64,000 bases of DNA from Amyloporia xantha (taxonomy: Eukaryota; Basidiomycota; Agaricomycetes; Polyporales; Adustoporiaceae). Position 1 is the stretch's first letter; every line of letters begins with the position of its first letter. A program made the translations under genes and the position numbers. Where the stretch lies: assembly GCA_036971615.1 (NCBI GenBank), contig JAYKKR010000021.1, positions 620,001 to 684,000 of the forward strand. Direction: 5' to 3'. This document shows, in pieces, positions 11,468-24,500 of the stretch. Under the pieces are notes generated by a model. The model did no database searches. It saw only the letters and a program-made list of their open reading frames with translations, and was not told the origin of the DNA.

Positions 11468-14009
11468 TTACTTCACCAATCTCGGCTTCTTGACTGACTT
11501 CACCAAGGACTTGCCTTTCGTGGTCTTGTCCCCCACATCCAACCCGCGCTTGACACCACGCGTGACCATACGACTATCGCTGTCAATTTGTCAATATAAA
11601 TAGATGTACAAACACTGATATCGGAAAACGCACCCATTGGCCTTTGAAAGCAGGCGCGCACTGGTGCGCGGCTGAGGTATTACCTTCTTGCGAGAAATGA
11701 CCTGCTACCAATCATGAAGATGAGACAATGTCACTCACGCACGAAAAAACAACACACACCTTTTTCTTCTTTTCAGAAGTCTTTCCCCCACCGGAGCTCA
11801 CCTGCCCACCATCCTCATCCTCTGCCAACTGATCAACCTCGTCATCGTCATCCTCTTCCTCGTCCTCTCCTTCCGCATCTCGGTCCGTCTCCTCGCCGCC
11901 GCTCGCCTTCGTCGGCGACATGCGCATCAACCTCCTCGGTGAGATGGTCAGCGGGAGGTCTCGATGCATCGAAGCTTGCTCTGTGTCCGTGTCGCCATCC
12001 GCGCTGCCCTCCGTAGGTTCATCGTCTCTCGTTGTCTTGAAGCTACTCGCATCGTCGCTGTCGTTGACGCCCTCATTCTCCGCGGCGGGGGTCTTCGCTG
12101 CGCCCGTGGTCTTCGCTGCGGCGGTGCTCTTCGCTGCGTCCGTGGTCTTCGCTGCAGCGGGGGTCTTCCCTGCGTCCGTGGTCTTCGCTGCGGCGGGGGT
12201 CTTCCCTGCGGCGGGGGTCTTCCCTGCGTCCGTGGTCTTCGCTGCGGCGGAGGTCTTCGCTGCTGCGGGGGTCTTCGCGGTGTCGGTGGTCTTCGCGGCG
12301 GCGGGGGTCTTCGCGGCGTCGGTGGTCTTCGCTGTGCCCACGGCGGCGGATGTCTTCGCCGCGTCGGGTGTCTGCGCGGCGGCGGCAGTCTTCGCTGCAG
12401 CGGGCGTCTTCGGAGTCTTCGCGGCAGCGGAGGGTGCACTGTCTTCATCGTCGCTTGATAATGTTATGATTGTTTGTCGGCGTGCTTTCTTCCGTGGTGT
12501 TCGCACCACGAGGCTGATATCTGGCTTGATGTCTTCATCGACATCGCCCAGCATTGTCTCCGCACCACTACCCTTCATGGATGCCCCATCTGTCGCAAAA
12601 TGGAACTCTAACGCCGTGTCGGTACCCTGGCGCTCGTATATGCGCATGTAGAGCTCCATCAACTTCATCGGAGACTTCTCACTGATCTCCGGAAGCTCTT
12701 GCAAGTTCACGTCACGCCACATCGGCGATAACACGCTCGAGGACGGATCATTCACGGCTTCCCAGTCAATCGGTGGGGTACCGCTTTGGTGACCGTGAGC
12801 CCAGGCTGATCAATGATGGTAGAAAGTCAGTGCATGGCTCATAGACGAAGAATGGACATCTTACCCCACAGTCCTTCCAAATAGACCTGCAGTGTGCTCA
12901 TGGAGTCATTGATAGACCGATCTGGTGTCCATTTTGGCAGTACGGGCCTGCCGTCCTCAGCGTATGTGATTCCTCGTTCCAGGCCCGGACGCGCGCATGC
13001 TATAATGATATTCATTAGTCCATTATGTATCCGCAAGACAGTCGGGATACTTACGCAGCGCGCGATCAATGAAATACATCCAGCTCGCATCCTCCACGCG
13101 GCGGTCTTCAAAGTTGCCGTAGTCCTTGCCGTCTACAGTGCTCCCGCCAGAAATCCTTTCAGACGATTCAGCCTTTCACCCACCCACTTCAAGTATCAGA
13201 CTTACGACCGTGAAACCTTCTCACCCCTCATATTCACATATGCAAGGCGCAAGTGGAAGGCTGCATCTCCTATTTGATGCTTGCCGTGCCCGATCAACTT
13301 ATGCAATTCGGATCCCACGTCATCAAAGACGGTTTCTTGATTCCTGCACAATATCATGTTTATGTCGGTTTAGTCACTATACTTAACACTTAACAACTGG
13401 ACGGCACTCACGTCGTGATCGCTTGCCATATGTCGCCCTTGTCCACTTGCTCTTTCATCGTCTTCGCTTTATCTATCCACACCTTTTTCTCGGCGTCAGG
13501 CAACCGGTCATAGAGTTCCGCTCGCACAGCATTACGAATGCCGCCGTGCATCGGTGACCCCTTTTCCGTGATCGCCGCCGTAACCACATCTCTATTCTCT
13601 CGGTACCATAATTCGGACGCTCCGAGCGCACGCGTCTGACGGCCAAACACCGACTTCTTTTGACTGGGTTCATCAATGGTCGACGCGGTCCCTGAGCCGT
13701 GATTCTTATACCAATTTCCAATCGCCTAGTGACGGACCGTCAGCCATAGTCGGACTATGTATTAATATAACTCACTGCTTGTAATACACCCAACTTGGGG
13801 AACGTCCATTTGGCATTGACTTCGTCGGCGATTTTGTCTTTGAATGCCTTGCGTCCCTTGGTATCGTTCGAACCTAGTAACTGCCACTCCTCTAGAGTGC
13901 TCTCCAGGTACCGTGTCTGGGCTTTTGTCCAAAACATGCGAGTCTGCCGTCCTCCTCCCTGTGCATCCCCCTCCTGCGTCTCCCCAGTGGAACTTGCCAT
14001 CAAAGGCAC
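11468..14009 (-). CDS. HMG-box-like protein with Ala-Lys-Thr repeats, 8 exons
   Basis: Exons 14009-13776, 13725-13412, 13343-13206, 13155-13055, 12999-12865, 12805-11760, 11701-11634 and 11579-11468 sum to exactly 716 codons with every GT-AG junction in frame, so the gene looks intact. A second in-frame Met lies at 14000. An N-terminal helix-rich segment (about 25-80) is followed by an HMG-box-like stretch containing ASELWYRENRD and LPDAEKKVWIDKAK (about 105-170). The sixth exon holds some 15 copies of an AAAKT(T/P)-type repeat, then Asp/Glu-rich sequence. The C-terminus is Lys/Arg-rich. It is probably a chromatin or DNA-binding accessory protein of the transposon. KDZ2 has a counterpart at 47378. 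The exact HMG assignment is tentative. Confidence 0.8.
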
Positions 14010-14475
14010 GCAGTGTGGGTATCAAATGAGGGTTTCTCCACCACACAATAAAAATCAGGACGAAGGAATGTGAGCCGTAGGAATAAGGCAATGTTGAATG
14101 AATCTGCGCAGTGAGGGAATGTTGGAAGTGAACAACAGCAAGACGAAGAAGGAAGATGAGACGACGTACACCGCCAGCGACTCCTGCTTCCACTAACCAG
14201 CCCGTAACCACGCCGGCAGCCGTACATTTCGCCTCAAACCAATCGGCCGATAACCCACATGCACGCAATGGCATCTCGGTAAACTGCTGGCAGCCCGATA
14301 CCAACAGCTAGCATCAAGAAATATTCAGCCTTATCTTCCAGAACACATGCAAGCGCGTCCATTTCCAACTCACCACATATTGCCAAACACGATAGGCATC
14401 GCTGCCGCTGCCAATCTCCGTTTACTGAGTGAACAGTTAATTTTCTCCCGCACCAAAAACACAAATATTCACTAT
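14010..14475. other. Intergenic, KDZ1
   Basis: Between two minus-strand genes, about 470 bp. Short shadow reading frames only; it presumably holds the 5' UTR and promoter of the HMG-like gene. Confidence 0.55.
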
Positions 14476-15668
14476 CTAGATCATCTCTGCTACCTCCGCA
14501 TCATCGCTGTCCGTCAATTCCCAAGGCGCATCCTCATCGCTACTCTCGATCTCGATGACACGGCCCTTACCCTTTCCGAGCCACCCTTTCGACCGCTTCT
14601 CCAACACAACCTCTTTGGCCACACGCTTGCGCTTGAACCCAGACGCCGCACTGCTCCCAGATACCGAACCGCTCGCATTCCCCTGATCTGTGTCGCGCCT
14701 GTCCGACGCTCGCGAGCTGCTCGCCGAAAGCGGAGATATCAGAGGAAACGGGTCACTGCTGCGAGACGGAGTCGAAGGTCCCGCAGCCGGAACCCCCCCA
14801 CCCTGCTTTTGGAGCAATGCCGGAAGCGGGTCCGGAAATATCGGCGGATCCACCTCCGTGAACGCGCTCAGTCCCACGCACCATGCGACGCTCTTGTGCC
14901 TGTAGACTACAGGGTCGCCCGGCATTAAGTACTCCTTATCATACGGTTTCGGGTAGCTAAGAAAATAACCCAGGCGGCTATGAAACCGTTCGTACGGCAC
15001 AGCGTCGTTGTCCTCTAATCCGAGCATGTCGTAAATGAGGCGCTGTCGGAACGTGAATTCCAACAGGCCGTCGCGCTGGATTCCAGCAGCCGGGATTGTG
15101 ATTGGCTCGTCGTAATCCTAGACAAGTGTTCGTCAGTGCAAGATCAAAGCTTTGTGCGAGGGACACAATCCTACCTTGATATACACGGTAACCAGAACTT
15201 GCTCGGTCTTCAACGGGGGACGCCCGCGTCGCGGCGTCTCAGAGGGGTCTGCACCGACGTCGGGGTGTTCGTCGGAGTCGGTGGAGGCGGAGGGAGCGCG
15301 CCCCCGTGTAATAGGCCGCTCCGCCTAGTAAAGCCGGAGGGTCGAGAGCGCGCACACGCTCCATACAAATGTCCCGCTCCGCCTGCGTCATCTGAACCGA
15401 GAGTGGTTTCATATGGCGGGCGCAGCGCTTGCCATAGGCTGACGGCACTAAATGCTCCCGTGTCAGTACTGTAGGTGCATTGAGAAATCATACTCACAAT
15501 CTCGAACATCAACCCGAGCGACCCTTCGTTCGTGGCGCCATAACTTGTGACAACCAGATGACGGACGAGGGGATTGGACGTGCAAACAACGACCGCACCG
15601 CGAACAGTGGCACGCGGCGGGATGAAGCGATTGACAATAGCTTTGACGCGAGTGTCTGCAACAATCAT
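14476..15668 (-). CDS. AT-hook-like protein of KDZ1, unknown function
   Basis: Read from Met 15668. The likely exons are 15668-15498, about 15447-15180 (donor GTAGG) and about 15120-14476. The middle contains PRRGRPPLK, an AT-hook core (GRP flanked by basic residues). After it come a globular stretch (DYDEPITIPAAG, FTFRQRLIYDMLGL, SRLGYFLSYPKPYDKEYLMPG), a Ser-rich linker and a Lys/Arg-rich end. Frame is lost once at the C5 run 15301-15305 (one base too many). The first intron also does not join cleanly. I do not recognise the family; DNA binding is inferred from the AT-hook only. Confidence 0.6.
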
Positions 15669-16067
15669 GGTAGCTCTGTAGACGACGTCCTGAGCTCAAC
15701 GCGCTTTTATATCACAGTCGCATTCCTCAAATACGCGTACACATAATATTGTGCTAGAATTTGGGGGTCAATTTCGAACTGAAATCATGAGCCCATGTAC
15801 TCACTTCAACAGTCCTACCGCCCTCGGATGAATTTCCCGCAATAAAATCTCAAAAATGGAGTGTTAGCGTCGATCATGGATTCACGCCGATCGTTGCCAC
15901 AGACCGTACCCGAGGCTTATCTTTCTCGCATCATGCTTACCTTGCAATCCGGGGTCCTGTCTCGCTGCGCAAGAAGATATGAGCATTGTCCACATGGTCA
16001 AGACCTCGTAATACTACAGAAGTAAGCCAAATTGTATGTACAAGCGACCCAGGCTGTCCTCATCACG
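15669..16067. other. Intergenic, KDZ1
   Basis: About 400 bp with no reading frame that I can connect to a neighbour. It probably holds the promoter of the AT-hook gene and the 3' end of the next minus-strand gene. Confidence 0.5.
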
Positions 16068-18167
16068 TCATGGTAAAGTGGAAGGAATGTGAACGGGCAG
16101 TATGGGAAGACGACGAAATACACGAGCGAAGGAGCGGGCGTAAAAGAGCGCAGCAGCATGCTGGAGAGTGTCAAAATCGCCACCTGAGCAGGAAGTGACC
16201 AACTCCGGCTTGACGCGCAGCTCATCAGGTAGACCAGGCCATCGTGCCATGAGCGCGATGAGATTCGATAGAAAGCGGCGAGTGTCCTCCCAGCCTGCTT
16301 CGGAAGAGGACAGCCAGCAAAGTATGGGCCGTTCCCGTTCCCACTGTGGTACCACAGATAGCGCCGCCCCAACCGGTCCCCATGCCCCCGCTACCAAACT
16401 CTCTCGATCCCAACGATGGAGGGTCGACCATTCGGCGCTACCAGTCATTGCTGCATCGAGAGCACGCAGCTCACACCTCCAATTCACCTCATGCACCTCC
16501 CATAATATTTCTTTACGCAGGTCAGCCGACCCGGCAGAAACAGCATCTACCTCATAACTGCCCCAAATGCTGATCTGAGACGGTGAATACGAGGGTAGAC
16601 CTCCCGTCTTTGCGAATAGACTTCGGACATTTTGAGCAATCTGATGCCGTTCCTGTGCCCGCGTCGTTTTCTTGCCCTTCGGCTTCGACGGGCCTGCATC
16701 ATCCACGCCTACCGTACCCTCAACATCCAGCGTGTAGTCACCGAACAAGCTGTCCCTCCACTCCGCGATTGATAGCGGCTTGCCCGCAATAGTCGTGTCG
16801 AGCAGACACTGACGGCAGAACCCCCGGATTCGCACGTAATTGTGAATGTAGCGGCGAGTCTTGTCTTGCGGATTCTCACTCACGCGCGCAAAAGGAAGGG
16901 GGCGGAAAGTAGTATGTCGCAGAGGTCGGGGGAGATGACAATGGGGAAACGGCAATGAGAGCAGCCTCCCAGCATGCCGGTATAGTACATCCTTGTATGG
17001 CCTGGTAATCAAGGGATGCATGTCCTGGTCCCGAGGAGGGACCTGACTTTGCACTGGCATCCTCACGTCCGCGAGTGCCTCGGTGGGCGCGCCCGTTCAG
17101 TTTGCGGCGCTTCGAATCCCGATCGTCCTCAAGGTCCTTGCGGGGTAACGCTGGCAAGCACTGGTCGACCAGTGCACGCGTGACTTCTCTATTCATGACC
17201 AAGGGCCAGTCTCCAACCCGCGTAACTAAACCAGCCAAATCTCCTTGGCCACTATAAATTCTTGGCCACGCGGGCGCCAGCGCCAGCTCAGACTCGACCG
17301 GCACTGGGTCGTCAATGACACAATGCACCTTGACTCGTCGCGTGAGATCTTGGATGAACCAGACTGGGATGCCTAATCTGAAGAACGACTGGGCAGTGCT
17401 AGGATTCTGCGTGAATGCACCGCGGACGTTCATCACGCGTATCGCGCTGAAGGTAGGCAGTGTGATCCTCGGCGCGACGATTTCCAAATAATTCACGTAT
17501 CCTGCGATTTCAAGCGCCAGACGTTGGACATGTGCTGCAAGCGCGATGATATGCATCGTCGATGCGGGAGCTTGCGGAGGCGGTCGATGGCTTGCCGCAG
17601 GATACCACAGAGATTGTGGCCAAGCTCTTTTTTTTCCTGTAGCACACCAGGAACACTCCCTTCGAAAGTCTGTATGATACGCTCTGCTTCTCCTACAAGC
17701 TCGTCCATTGCCTCCCTCTTTAGTTGCCCCAGACGACGCACCCCACACAAGAGGTCTTCTTCCCAATCCCCTTCCTCGAAGCGCCGCCAAAGGATATCGT
17801 TCACGTGTAATTCGCGATGCTCTCCTCCTCCCCGTCGCGTGCGCGCGGGTATACACGCGTGATGGGGGATCTTGATATCGTATAGCTGCGGCCACCTCGA
17901 GTACTCCTGGGGGCCCCAGCGGCCATCCACACGCGATGTGATCACTCCGGGCTGAATTTTCGGGAATTCCGGAATCCACATTTGATTTGGACTTGTCACA
18001 ACCGCGTCGGGTGCATGTTCCAGCGACTGGCCACCTTCCCATCGTTCCATTCTATGGGCTCACCCGGCACTAGCAATAACTAAATTAGCGCGTGCCACGC
18101 GTATCGGTCCAGCGTACGCACCAATCAGCAGCGGGGTCTCTTTCAACTCCATCTGTTCGGCCGACAT
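16068..18167 (-). CDS. Large unidentified protein of KDZ1 (about 690 residues, frame broken at homopolymers)
   Basis: From Met 18167 (MSAEQMELKETPLLIG) to the stop at 16068. The frame is continuous in sense if four homopolymer lengths are changed by one base: CCC 18063-18065, CC 18020-18021, GGG 17566-17568 and GGGGG 16898-16902. No substitution stop is seen. Recognisable stretches are IRVARANLVIASAG near the start, an acidic helix-rich middle (ELVGEAERIIQTFEG), IRVMNVRGAFTQNPSTAQSF, and a C-terminal part with RRYIHNYVRIRGFCRQCLLD and VNWRCELRALD. I believe similar hypothetical proteins are common in mushroom genomes, but I cannot name a domain. It lies in a minus-strand series with the AT-hook and HMG-like genes. 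Confidence 0.6.
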
Positions 18168-20956
18168 GTGGGATCTGATGATTGTAGCTAAATTTATACA
18201 TTAATGCACGTATTTGGGGTATCGCACAGCACGTACTATTGTAATCTCTCAACTCAATCCTGCGCAGTATTCAGGTCACAGGTAGCAATCACACTACAGT
18301 ACAGAGACAACTCCAACGGCTAAATAAACACGCGGGATACGCCCAATTATATCGAGTTCCGGTCGTCTGGCTGGAACGCGAATCGAGTAGGCAGGTGTTG
18401 AGTCCTCGCCGAATCACGGCATCGAGAAATCATTCGATAAGCAAGCAGCGATAGGGTCGGAGGCAGGGCGCTCACCGTGTCAACGACTAGATCGACAATC
18501 ACAGCCGAGCTCGAGAGTTACTACGCCAATTGATAACCACGAGGCACGTACCCTGACAACCGAACACCCGATAATCGGCTTAGGGTGATAACAACGTCAG
18601 ACTTGCGAATTCGTGGGCGGTATCACGTACCACTGCTAAGGGAATGGCCAAAAATTTCAGGCAAGTGTAACCAGGGGCAAGGACAGGGACAGAAACAGCC
18701 AGAACGGAGGATAGAAGCTCAAGATCCAAGAATTGGACTGATGTATGGCGACAGCGGGCGGCAGATATATCCGAGGGCTATAGGTACCAGAGGTTTCGCG
18801 TCGACGGCCGCCAGAGATACCGGAGAGCTAGACAGACAGTGCACCAGGGGATTGTCGGCGAGGTGGTCTTCTTGGCGTCCGATGCCAGGCGCAAGGAGAG
18901 GACTCTCTCCAGCGCACACGGCACAATATCAGTGGCGTTCGTCAGGCAACTGCCTTCCGTTCGCACGACTGACGCTTGAGGCCTATCGACGGGCTTGAGG
19001 TCGAAATCCGAGGTGTCGAGAGAGGACGGACGCTGTGAAGAGTGTCGCCAACGAACGTGAGAGTCAAGTTGAACGATAATCCTCAGGATTAGCTTCGGAC
19101 TCTAGGTTCAGGCGGAGTCCAACTCGGCCTGCCCCGAGAGGCTGAGAGTCAGCTGATCGATGTTGCCCGATTTGGGCGATGTGGCTGAAGCCCGGTCGGT
19201 TACTGCTCTAGAGACTTTGCTATATTCAACCACTGGGTTGTACGTTTTTGGCTTACACCAGGAGTAAGGTAAATGTATATTAAGCTGTATTCAAACCTGT
19301 ATCCCAAGTCTTCGGAGACATGAGCAAGACAAGCTGCGATATGTGCGCTAACTTCCATGCCTGGTTTGCGCGTTGTGGCTGAAGTCTGTTACTGCTCTGG
19401 GAACTATGTCTCAAGCATGAATCAAGAGCAAATCTAAGTACATTAAGCCGCGTTTATGATTTCTTGCAGCGACACATCAGCGAGACAGTTTGTGCTATGT
19501 ACAGAGCGAGCGACCCATGCCCGATTGGGCCGATGTGGCTGAAGCCTGTTACTCCTCTGGAGACTCTGCGAAATTTAGCTATTGCCATCGTGGTTTCAAG
19601 CTTAAATGAAGTGCACATGCAGTTTATATTCATTTGCATTCAACATCCTAACAGAAGTATTGCACTGCATCCAGAGTGACCGCCCGAATGCCCGGGTTTC
19701 CGAGGACAGTAGCTGCGCGAGACTAGGATTTGAATGTGCGCACGCAAGGCACCACATTGCTGTGGACGTCTTGTGTTATGTATCAAGGTTCTACTAAGGC
19801 CTTTTGATTCATGTGTTGGCGGCTGTGGCAATATTCGCTCCATGTATCTGAATGTACTCCGCAATACTTGGGCGAAACAGGCCTCGCATTTAGGAGATCG
19901 ATTGGGTGCATGGCCAACCGCGCGTGCTGATTGGCTCTGGTCTGCCTCAATAAGTCGCACTCTGGATGCTCGCATCGCCCTTCCTCCCACACACTTCGTG
20001 CTACTTTTGTGACATGATATTAAGCTATGTCATTGCCAAGTTGCGTGCTCTCAGAAGTGAACTCCTGGGGTTGAAATCATCTCATATCCTTCACCGAGGG
20101 CCAGTGACGGGTGGCCAAATATTTGGCGTTGGCGGCGTCCAAATATTTGGCGTAACCGGTTATCGGTGGATTATCCTCTCAGTTCAACCAACACCCCCGA
20201 CATCAAGACATCCTCAAGACCTGGTGCGCTCCGATGGCCATACGGCCGTTGTTGAGACCCAGTGCACAGCGGTCTCGCACTGGGTTACCAGTTTTCGAGC
20301 CGCTGTTTGCTTCAAGAGCTCCATCGACGAGTGGAAGACTGGCTTTCTTATCTGGCAACATCCTGTGGCAACTTTCTCTCGACATTTACAAGACCGGCTT
20401 GGATCTCTGGCGACATGGTCTGACAAGATATCTCATAGACTTCTGACAGCGGTCTCGGGGGCGATTTCATCTGGCAATGAGCTCCTACAGTCTACTTCCT
20501 CATCTGGTTCTGCACACGCCCAAGTTGGACCGGCACGCTGCTCGGCGCCCTGAAAGATTAGTAGGCAATTCATCACAGATTGTTTGTCATAGCTCAATAT
20601 TGCTCTATCGTGCAGATACACATTCCCGTCATTGTAGCGGTCGGCGGACCTGTCCTGCCCTCCTGCAGCTGTATGCAATAGGTCAACCCTGGAAATTACC
20701 AATGACAAAGATGCCGCTAGAAGCCCATTCCCGTCTGAGATATTGCAAATTTCGCGTGTTGCAAGTACCATGCGTCTCGTCGGAAGGTATCCGAAATAGT
20801 TAGGTCGTCGGGCCGTCGTCATGGTACGTCCCCCTTTTGAGTGTAGATCGACTTCTGGTGAGCTTACCCGAGTGTGACGCTATCTACGGCGGGACAGGCA
20901 GGCCGAAGACGGACATGCGCATCGCCGCTAGGCTAGGGCAGGGGCTAAACACTTCG
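18168..20956. other. Non-coding KDZ1 interval with degenerate repeats
   Basis: About 2.8 kb without a convincing gene. At 19165-19570 a degenerate repeat with period about 175-180 bp recurs three times, with core GATGTGGCTGAAGCC followed by GTTACTGCTCTGG. At 20111-20152 the palindrome CCAAATATTTGG occurs twice, 26 bp apart. The reading frames here are short and overlap on both strands, so I treat them as chance. Confidence 0.55.
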
Positions 20957-21334
20957 CTAAGGGGTATCGGAACTCGGCACATTGCCTCCCGGATGCATGT
21001 GTGCGCAGCTACAGTGGATTGCGAGGTCGAACGGGAGGCGGACGTTCTCCATCTCCTCCCAGATCACATTCATTCCTCCTGCACTGGCCGTAGGCGCAGA
21101 ACCCCGACGAGCGTACATCCTGACGTCGCATTCCTCACTCAAGCCTCTCCCAACTCGAGCCAACTCGAGAATTGCCTGTCGGTACGCGTCATGAAACGGA
21201 CTCGCTCCAAGCGCTCTCAGTTCCGAGTGCGCGAACACCGTGCTCAGGTAGATATGGTCTTTGACAAGGCGGTCATTGATCCAGCTGGATATCTTCACGT
21301 CTCCACGCCTGAAGTTCGTCTTGCGGATGCCTCC
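20957..21334 (-). CDS. Terminal exon of an unidentified KDZ1 gene
   Basis: Open from a plausible acceptor (CTTCTTAG, 21342-21335) to the stop at 20957. It includes DRLVKDHIYLSTVFAHSEL and a Cys/His-containing end. The composition looks like real protein, but I could not find the upstream exon or start, which would lie between this exon and the divergent transposase gene. Family not recognised. Confidence 0.4.
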   Translation of the reverse strand, partial: GGIRKTNFRRGDVKISSWINDRLVKDHIYLSTVFAHSELRALGASPFHDAYRQAILELARVGRGLSEECDVRMYARRGSAPTASAGGMNVIWEEMENVRLPFDLAIHCSCAHMHPGGNVPSSDTP

Positions 21335-21540
21335 CTAAGAAGAAGGCTCGGCGCGAGACCTCCCCTCCCATAGCAGAGGCTACAGGCGAGCCGTCGAGTA
21401 GTACAACACCCCCAGAGTCACCAGAAGTATCCGCCGAGCGTCGGGCTCCTCATCCGGAACCACAGGGGCCTCGAACAGGAGAGTAAAGGTGCGCCTACAT
21501 TTTGTGGCTATTCCACCGCAAGCTGACCACATTTGTATAG

Positions 21541-24500
21541 CATGGAGTGTCCGAAGTTTTGGAGAAATGGAAGCCCCTTTTCCCTTCAATCCTGGAGGAC
21601 CTCCTGGAGGGTGAATATATCGAAGGTGTCCCTGGTTTATGCGCCTGTGGCAAGGCAGCATCAGCGCGATGCCGGGATTGCTTCGCCAGTGACCCGCAGT
21701 GTGCATCCTGCATAGTGCAAGCGCACCGCCATCAGCCCTTCCACTGGGTTGATGTTTGGAACGGAGACTACCTGGAGAAGCGGGACATGTCCGCGCTCGG
21801 CTTAGTGTATCATTTAGGACATCGTGGTCGACCTTGCCCTCATCTATCCCCCACACTCGCCCCTTCCAACCTCGTGGTCACGCACGTTAACGGCGTCCAT
21901 CAAACACGCATCCATTGGTGTCATTGTGCAGGCCGACGCAGCCGTCTGTCCCAGCTTCTGCGGGCAGGCTTGTTTCCAGCTACGATTGATCATCCCGAGA
22001 GCGCGTTTACTCTGCAGCTCCTCAAGGAGTGGGACATGCATTTTCTATCGTCGAAGAAGGGAGTTTATGATTACATGGAGGCGATCCGCCGGCTTACAAA
22101 CAACGCCGCACCCTATAACGTGAAGGTCAGTAAGTCCATCGTGTCGTGCGCGCGCGTCATGAATCAAGCTCAACGTTGTTTGTAGAATCGATACCGCGAA
22201 TTCAACATTATATCTCGAATATGGCTCCATCTGACCATGGTCAAGCGCAGTGGAAATCACCACGGCATGGTATTACCCGGGCGTCCGTCTGGCACGTTAA
22301 CGGTGCCATGTTTCACTTGTCCCTGGCCAGACTTCAATATGCCTACAGGCTGGAAGGAAACCCCAGCTCATTTGGCGTAAGTGGTGTAACATTGACCCAG
22401 ACTGCCCGTTGACAAACGCATGGCAGGTACATTCATGCGTGTGAATTGGGCGGTGACGGGAATCACGGATTACAGAAGAAACGCAAACATGACGATCCGA
22501 ACGATGTCAGCCTAGCACCAGGACGAGGCTACTTCGTGGACCCGCATGAAAATGAAGGAATACATGGAAGACATAGATGCGGAGCCTCCGGTCTGTTGCA
22601 GCAGTGTCAGATGGAGGCTCATACTGACCTTGGCGTAGCCGGTAACGTGCAGCGGTTTCAAAGTGGGCCGCGCTCAACGGCCGGGCAAATTTCGCAATTT
22701 GGAAGTTAGTGGCGTGGTCGCTGTGATATGTGTGAGGCACGGGTGCTTTCGGCCGGGAGCTATGGTTGACCTGCAGAAAGGCGAACGGTAAGGAAGCCTG
22801 ATTCATATGTATTGGGCGAAGACTCACTGCGATGACAGCTATGGGCATATGGACTTCGCTTTGGCAGGTGCCCTTGAGGGACTGGAGGAGGTGCTCCATT
22901 TCATTTTTACCTATGACGTCGCGTGCATATACGAGATCAACCTCGTCAACCGTTTCGACAAACGATTCCCCCATCTACTCCCCCTCTTGGCCCGTATGCA
23001 GCTACTTCTGCCCAAGATGCACATGCTCGCGCACAAGGAAGTCTGTCAGATTGTTTACGCCCTATGCTACTCGTGGGGTGCAGGACTTACCCACGGTGAA
23101 AGTGTGGAGCATCCTTGGGCCGAGCATAATCAAGCAGGGTTGAGTACACGGGAGATGAGTGCAGGCCATCGCCATGATGTCCTGAACGCCATTCACAATT
23201 ATTGGAACTGGCGCAAGGTGGAGACGAGGAGTACGTTGTCGACTCACAGATTAGCTGCCGTGCGCTCATGTCAGGAGCAGCTCAATTTTTGGTCAGAAAA
23301 CTTCGTGAGGCGTTTAAGCTACAGGAACAGAAGACAACATTGTTTGCAGCTCTGAATAGCATCGCCGGCACGCCTCGCGTCACGACGTGGTGTAAGTCGT
23401 ACGACAAGCAGGCGGTCAACCCCCATGAGGCCGTCAAGGGAAAGAAGGGGAAGAGAGGGAAGAAGGTTGATAGTGTATACATGTTGGATGAGACCAAAGG
23501 TATGTGCTCCGTTCCTGCTGCGCTGTATACTCTAACAAGCATCCCAGTGCCCAGTGTGGGGAAGGTTTACAGGGAGCTCGCGAAGCTCGAGATCCAGCCG
23601 AATGAACGGCACGCTGATCGAGCCGCAGGGAAAGCCCCGAGCGGGACTGCGCATTTCCTCAAGACTGGCATGCAGATTGAGAAGCAACAGTAGGTTGCCC
23701 CTGTTGCTGGGTTGACATCAGCCTGACCAATACCGATATCACTAGGTATGATCTCCGCGCACGGCTTGTGAAATACGAGAAAGCCTGCAATGGGGATGCA
23801 GATCTTGAGGACACAGCGGCGAGCATCGAGGCTGCGCGCCAAGCTCTACGGCATGATCTGGACAAATGGCGTCAGGAGCAGATAACTTACATGCCAAGGG
23901 TAGACCTGCCTGATGTGGACGTGGGGACGCAGGCGATGACGACGACGACGACGAGGAGGAGGAAGGCTATACTCATGGCAAACCGGAGGATGAGCCGTTG
24001 GCCCTCCCGTCAGACTTTACAGGCGACGAACGATGCGCGATGGATTTGGAGACCCTCGCAGTCTTTGAGCAGCAGATACGAGTGGGCCGCGCGTACGACC
24101 TTTTGAACACTGTCAAGGAATCGCTGAATCATCAAGGTGCTTTTCTGGAAGACAAGCAGAAACACGCCCGCGGCCAGAAAGACAACACTCGTGCGCAGAA
24201 GATGGTGCGTAATGCCGCCGAGCACACGACAGCTCTCGCATCATTCTACAACTTCAATAGGGAACGTCTGGTCCGACTGGGGCTCGACGATGCGCCGACG
24301 GTGTTACAAGCAATCGACCTCGCCAAGGATCTCGTTAGCAAGAACCTGCGGAAACCCCGTGCGATCGGTGATAGCAAGGAAGTGCGCTCATGGATATGGA
24401 GTGTAGTACCTCCAGGTTCCTCGCAGTCTGATACCGACGTGTGGAACATTGAAGGTGAGCATTCGAATACCCGGCAATAACGCCCGCGTGCTTACTAGGA

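Noticed and set aside
11920..12651. Long plus-strand frames (243 and 164 aa) over 11920-12651
   Set aside because: They are antisense shadows of the AAAKT repeat exon of the HMG-like gene, which is spliced in frame over eight exons.
20837..21373. 178-aa plus-strand frame upstream of the KDZ1 transposase
   Set aside because: It overlaps a better minus-strand exon (20957-21334) and has no protein-like conserved block; it may only overlap the true 5' end of the transposase.
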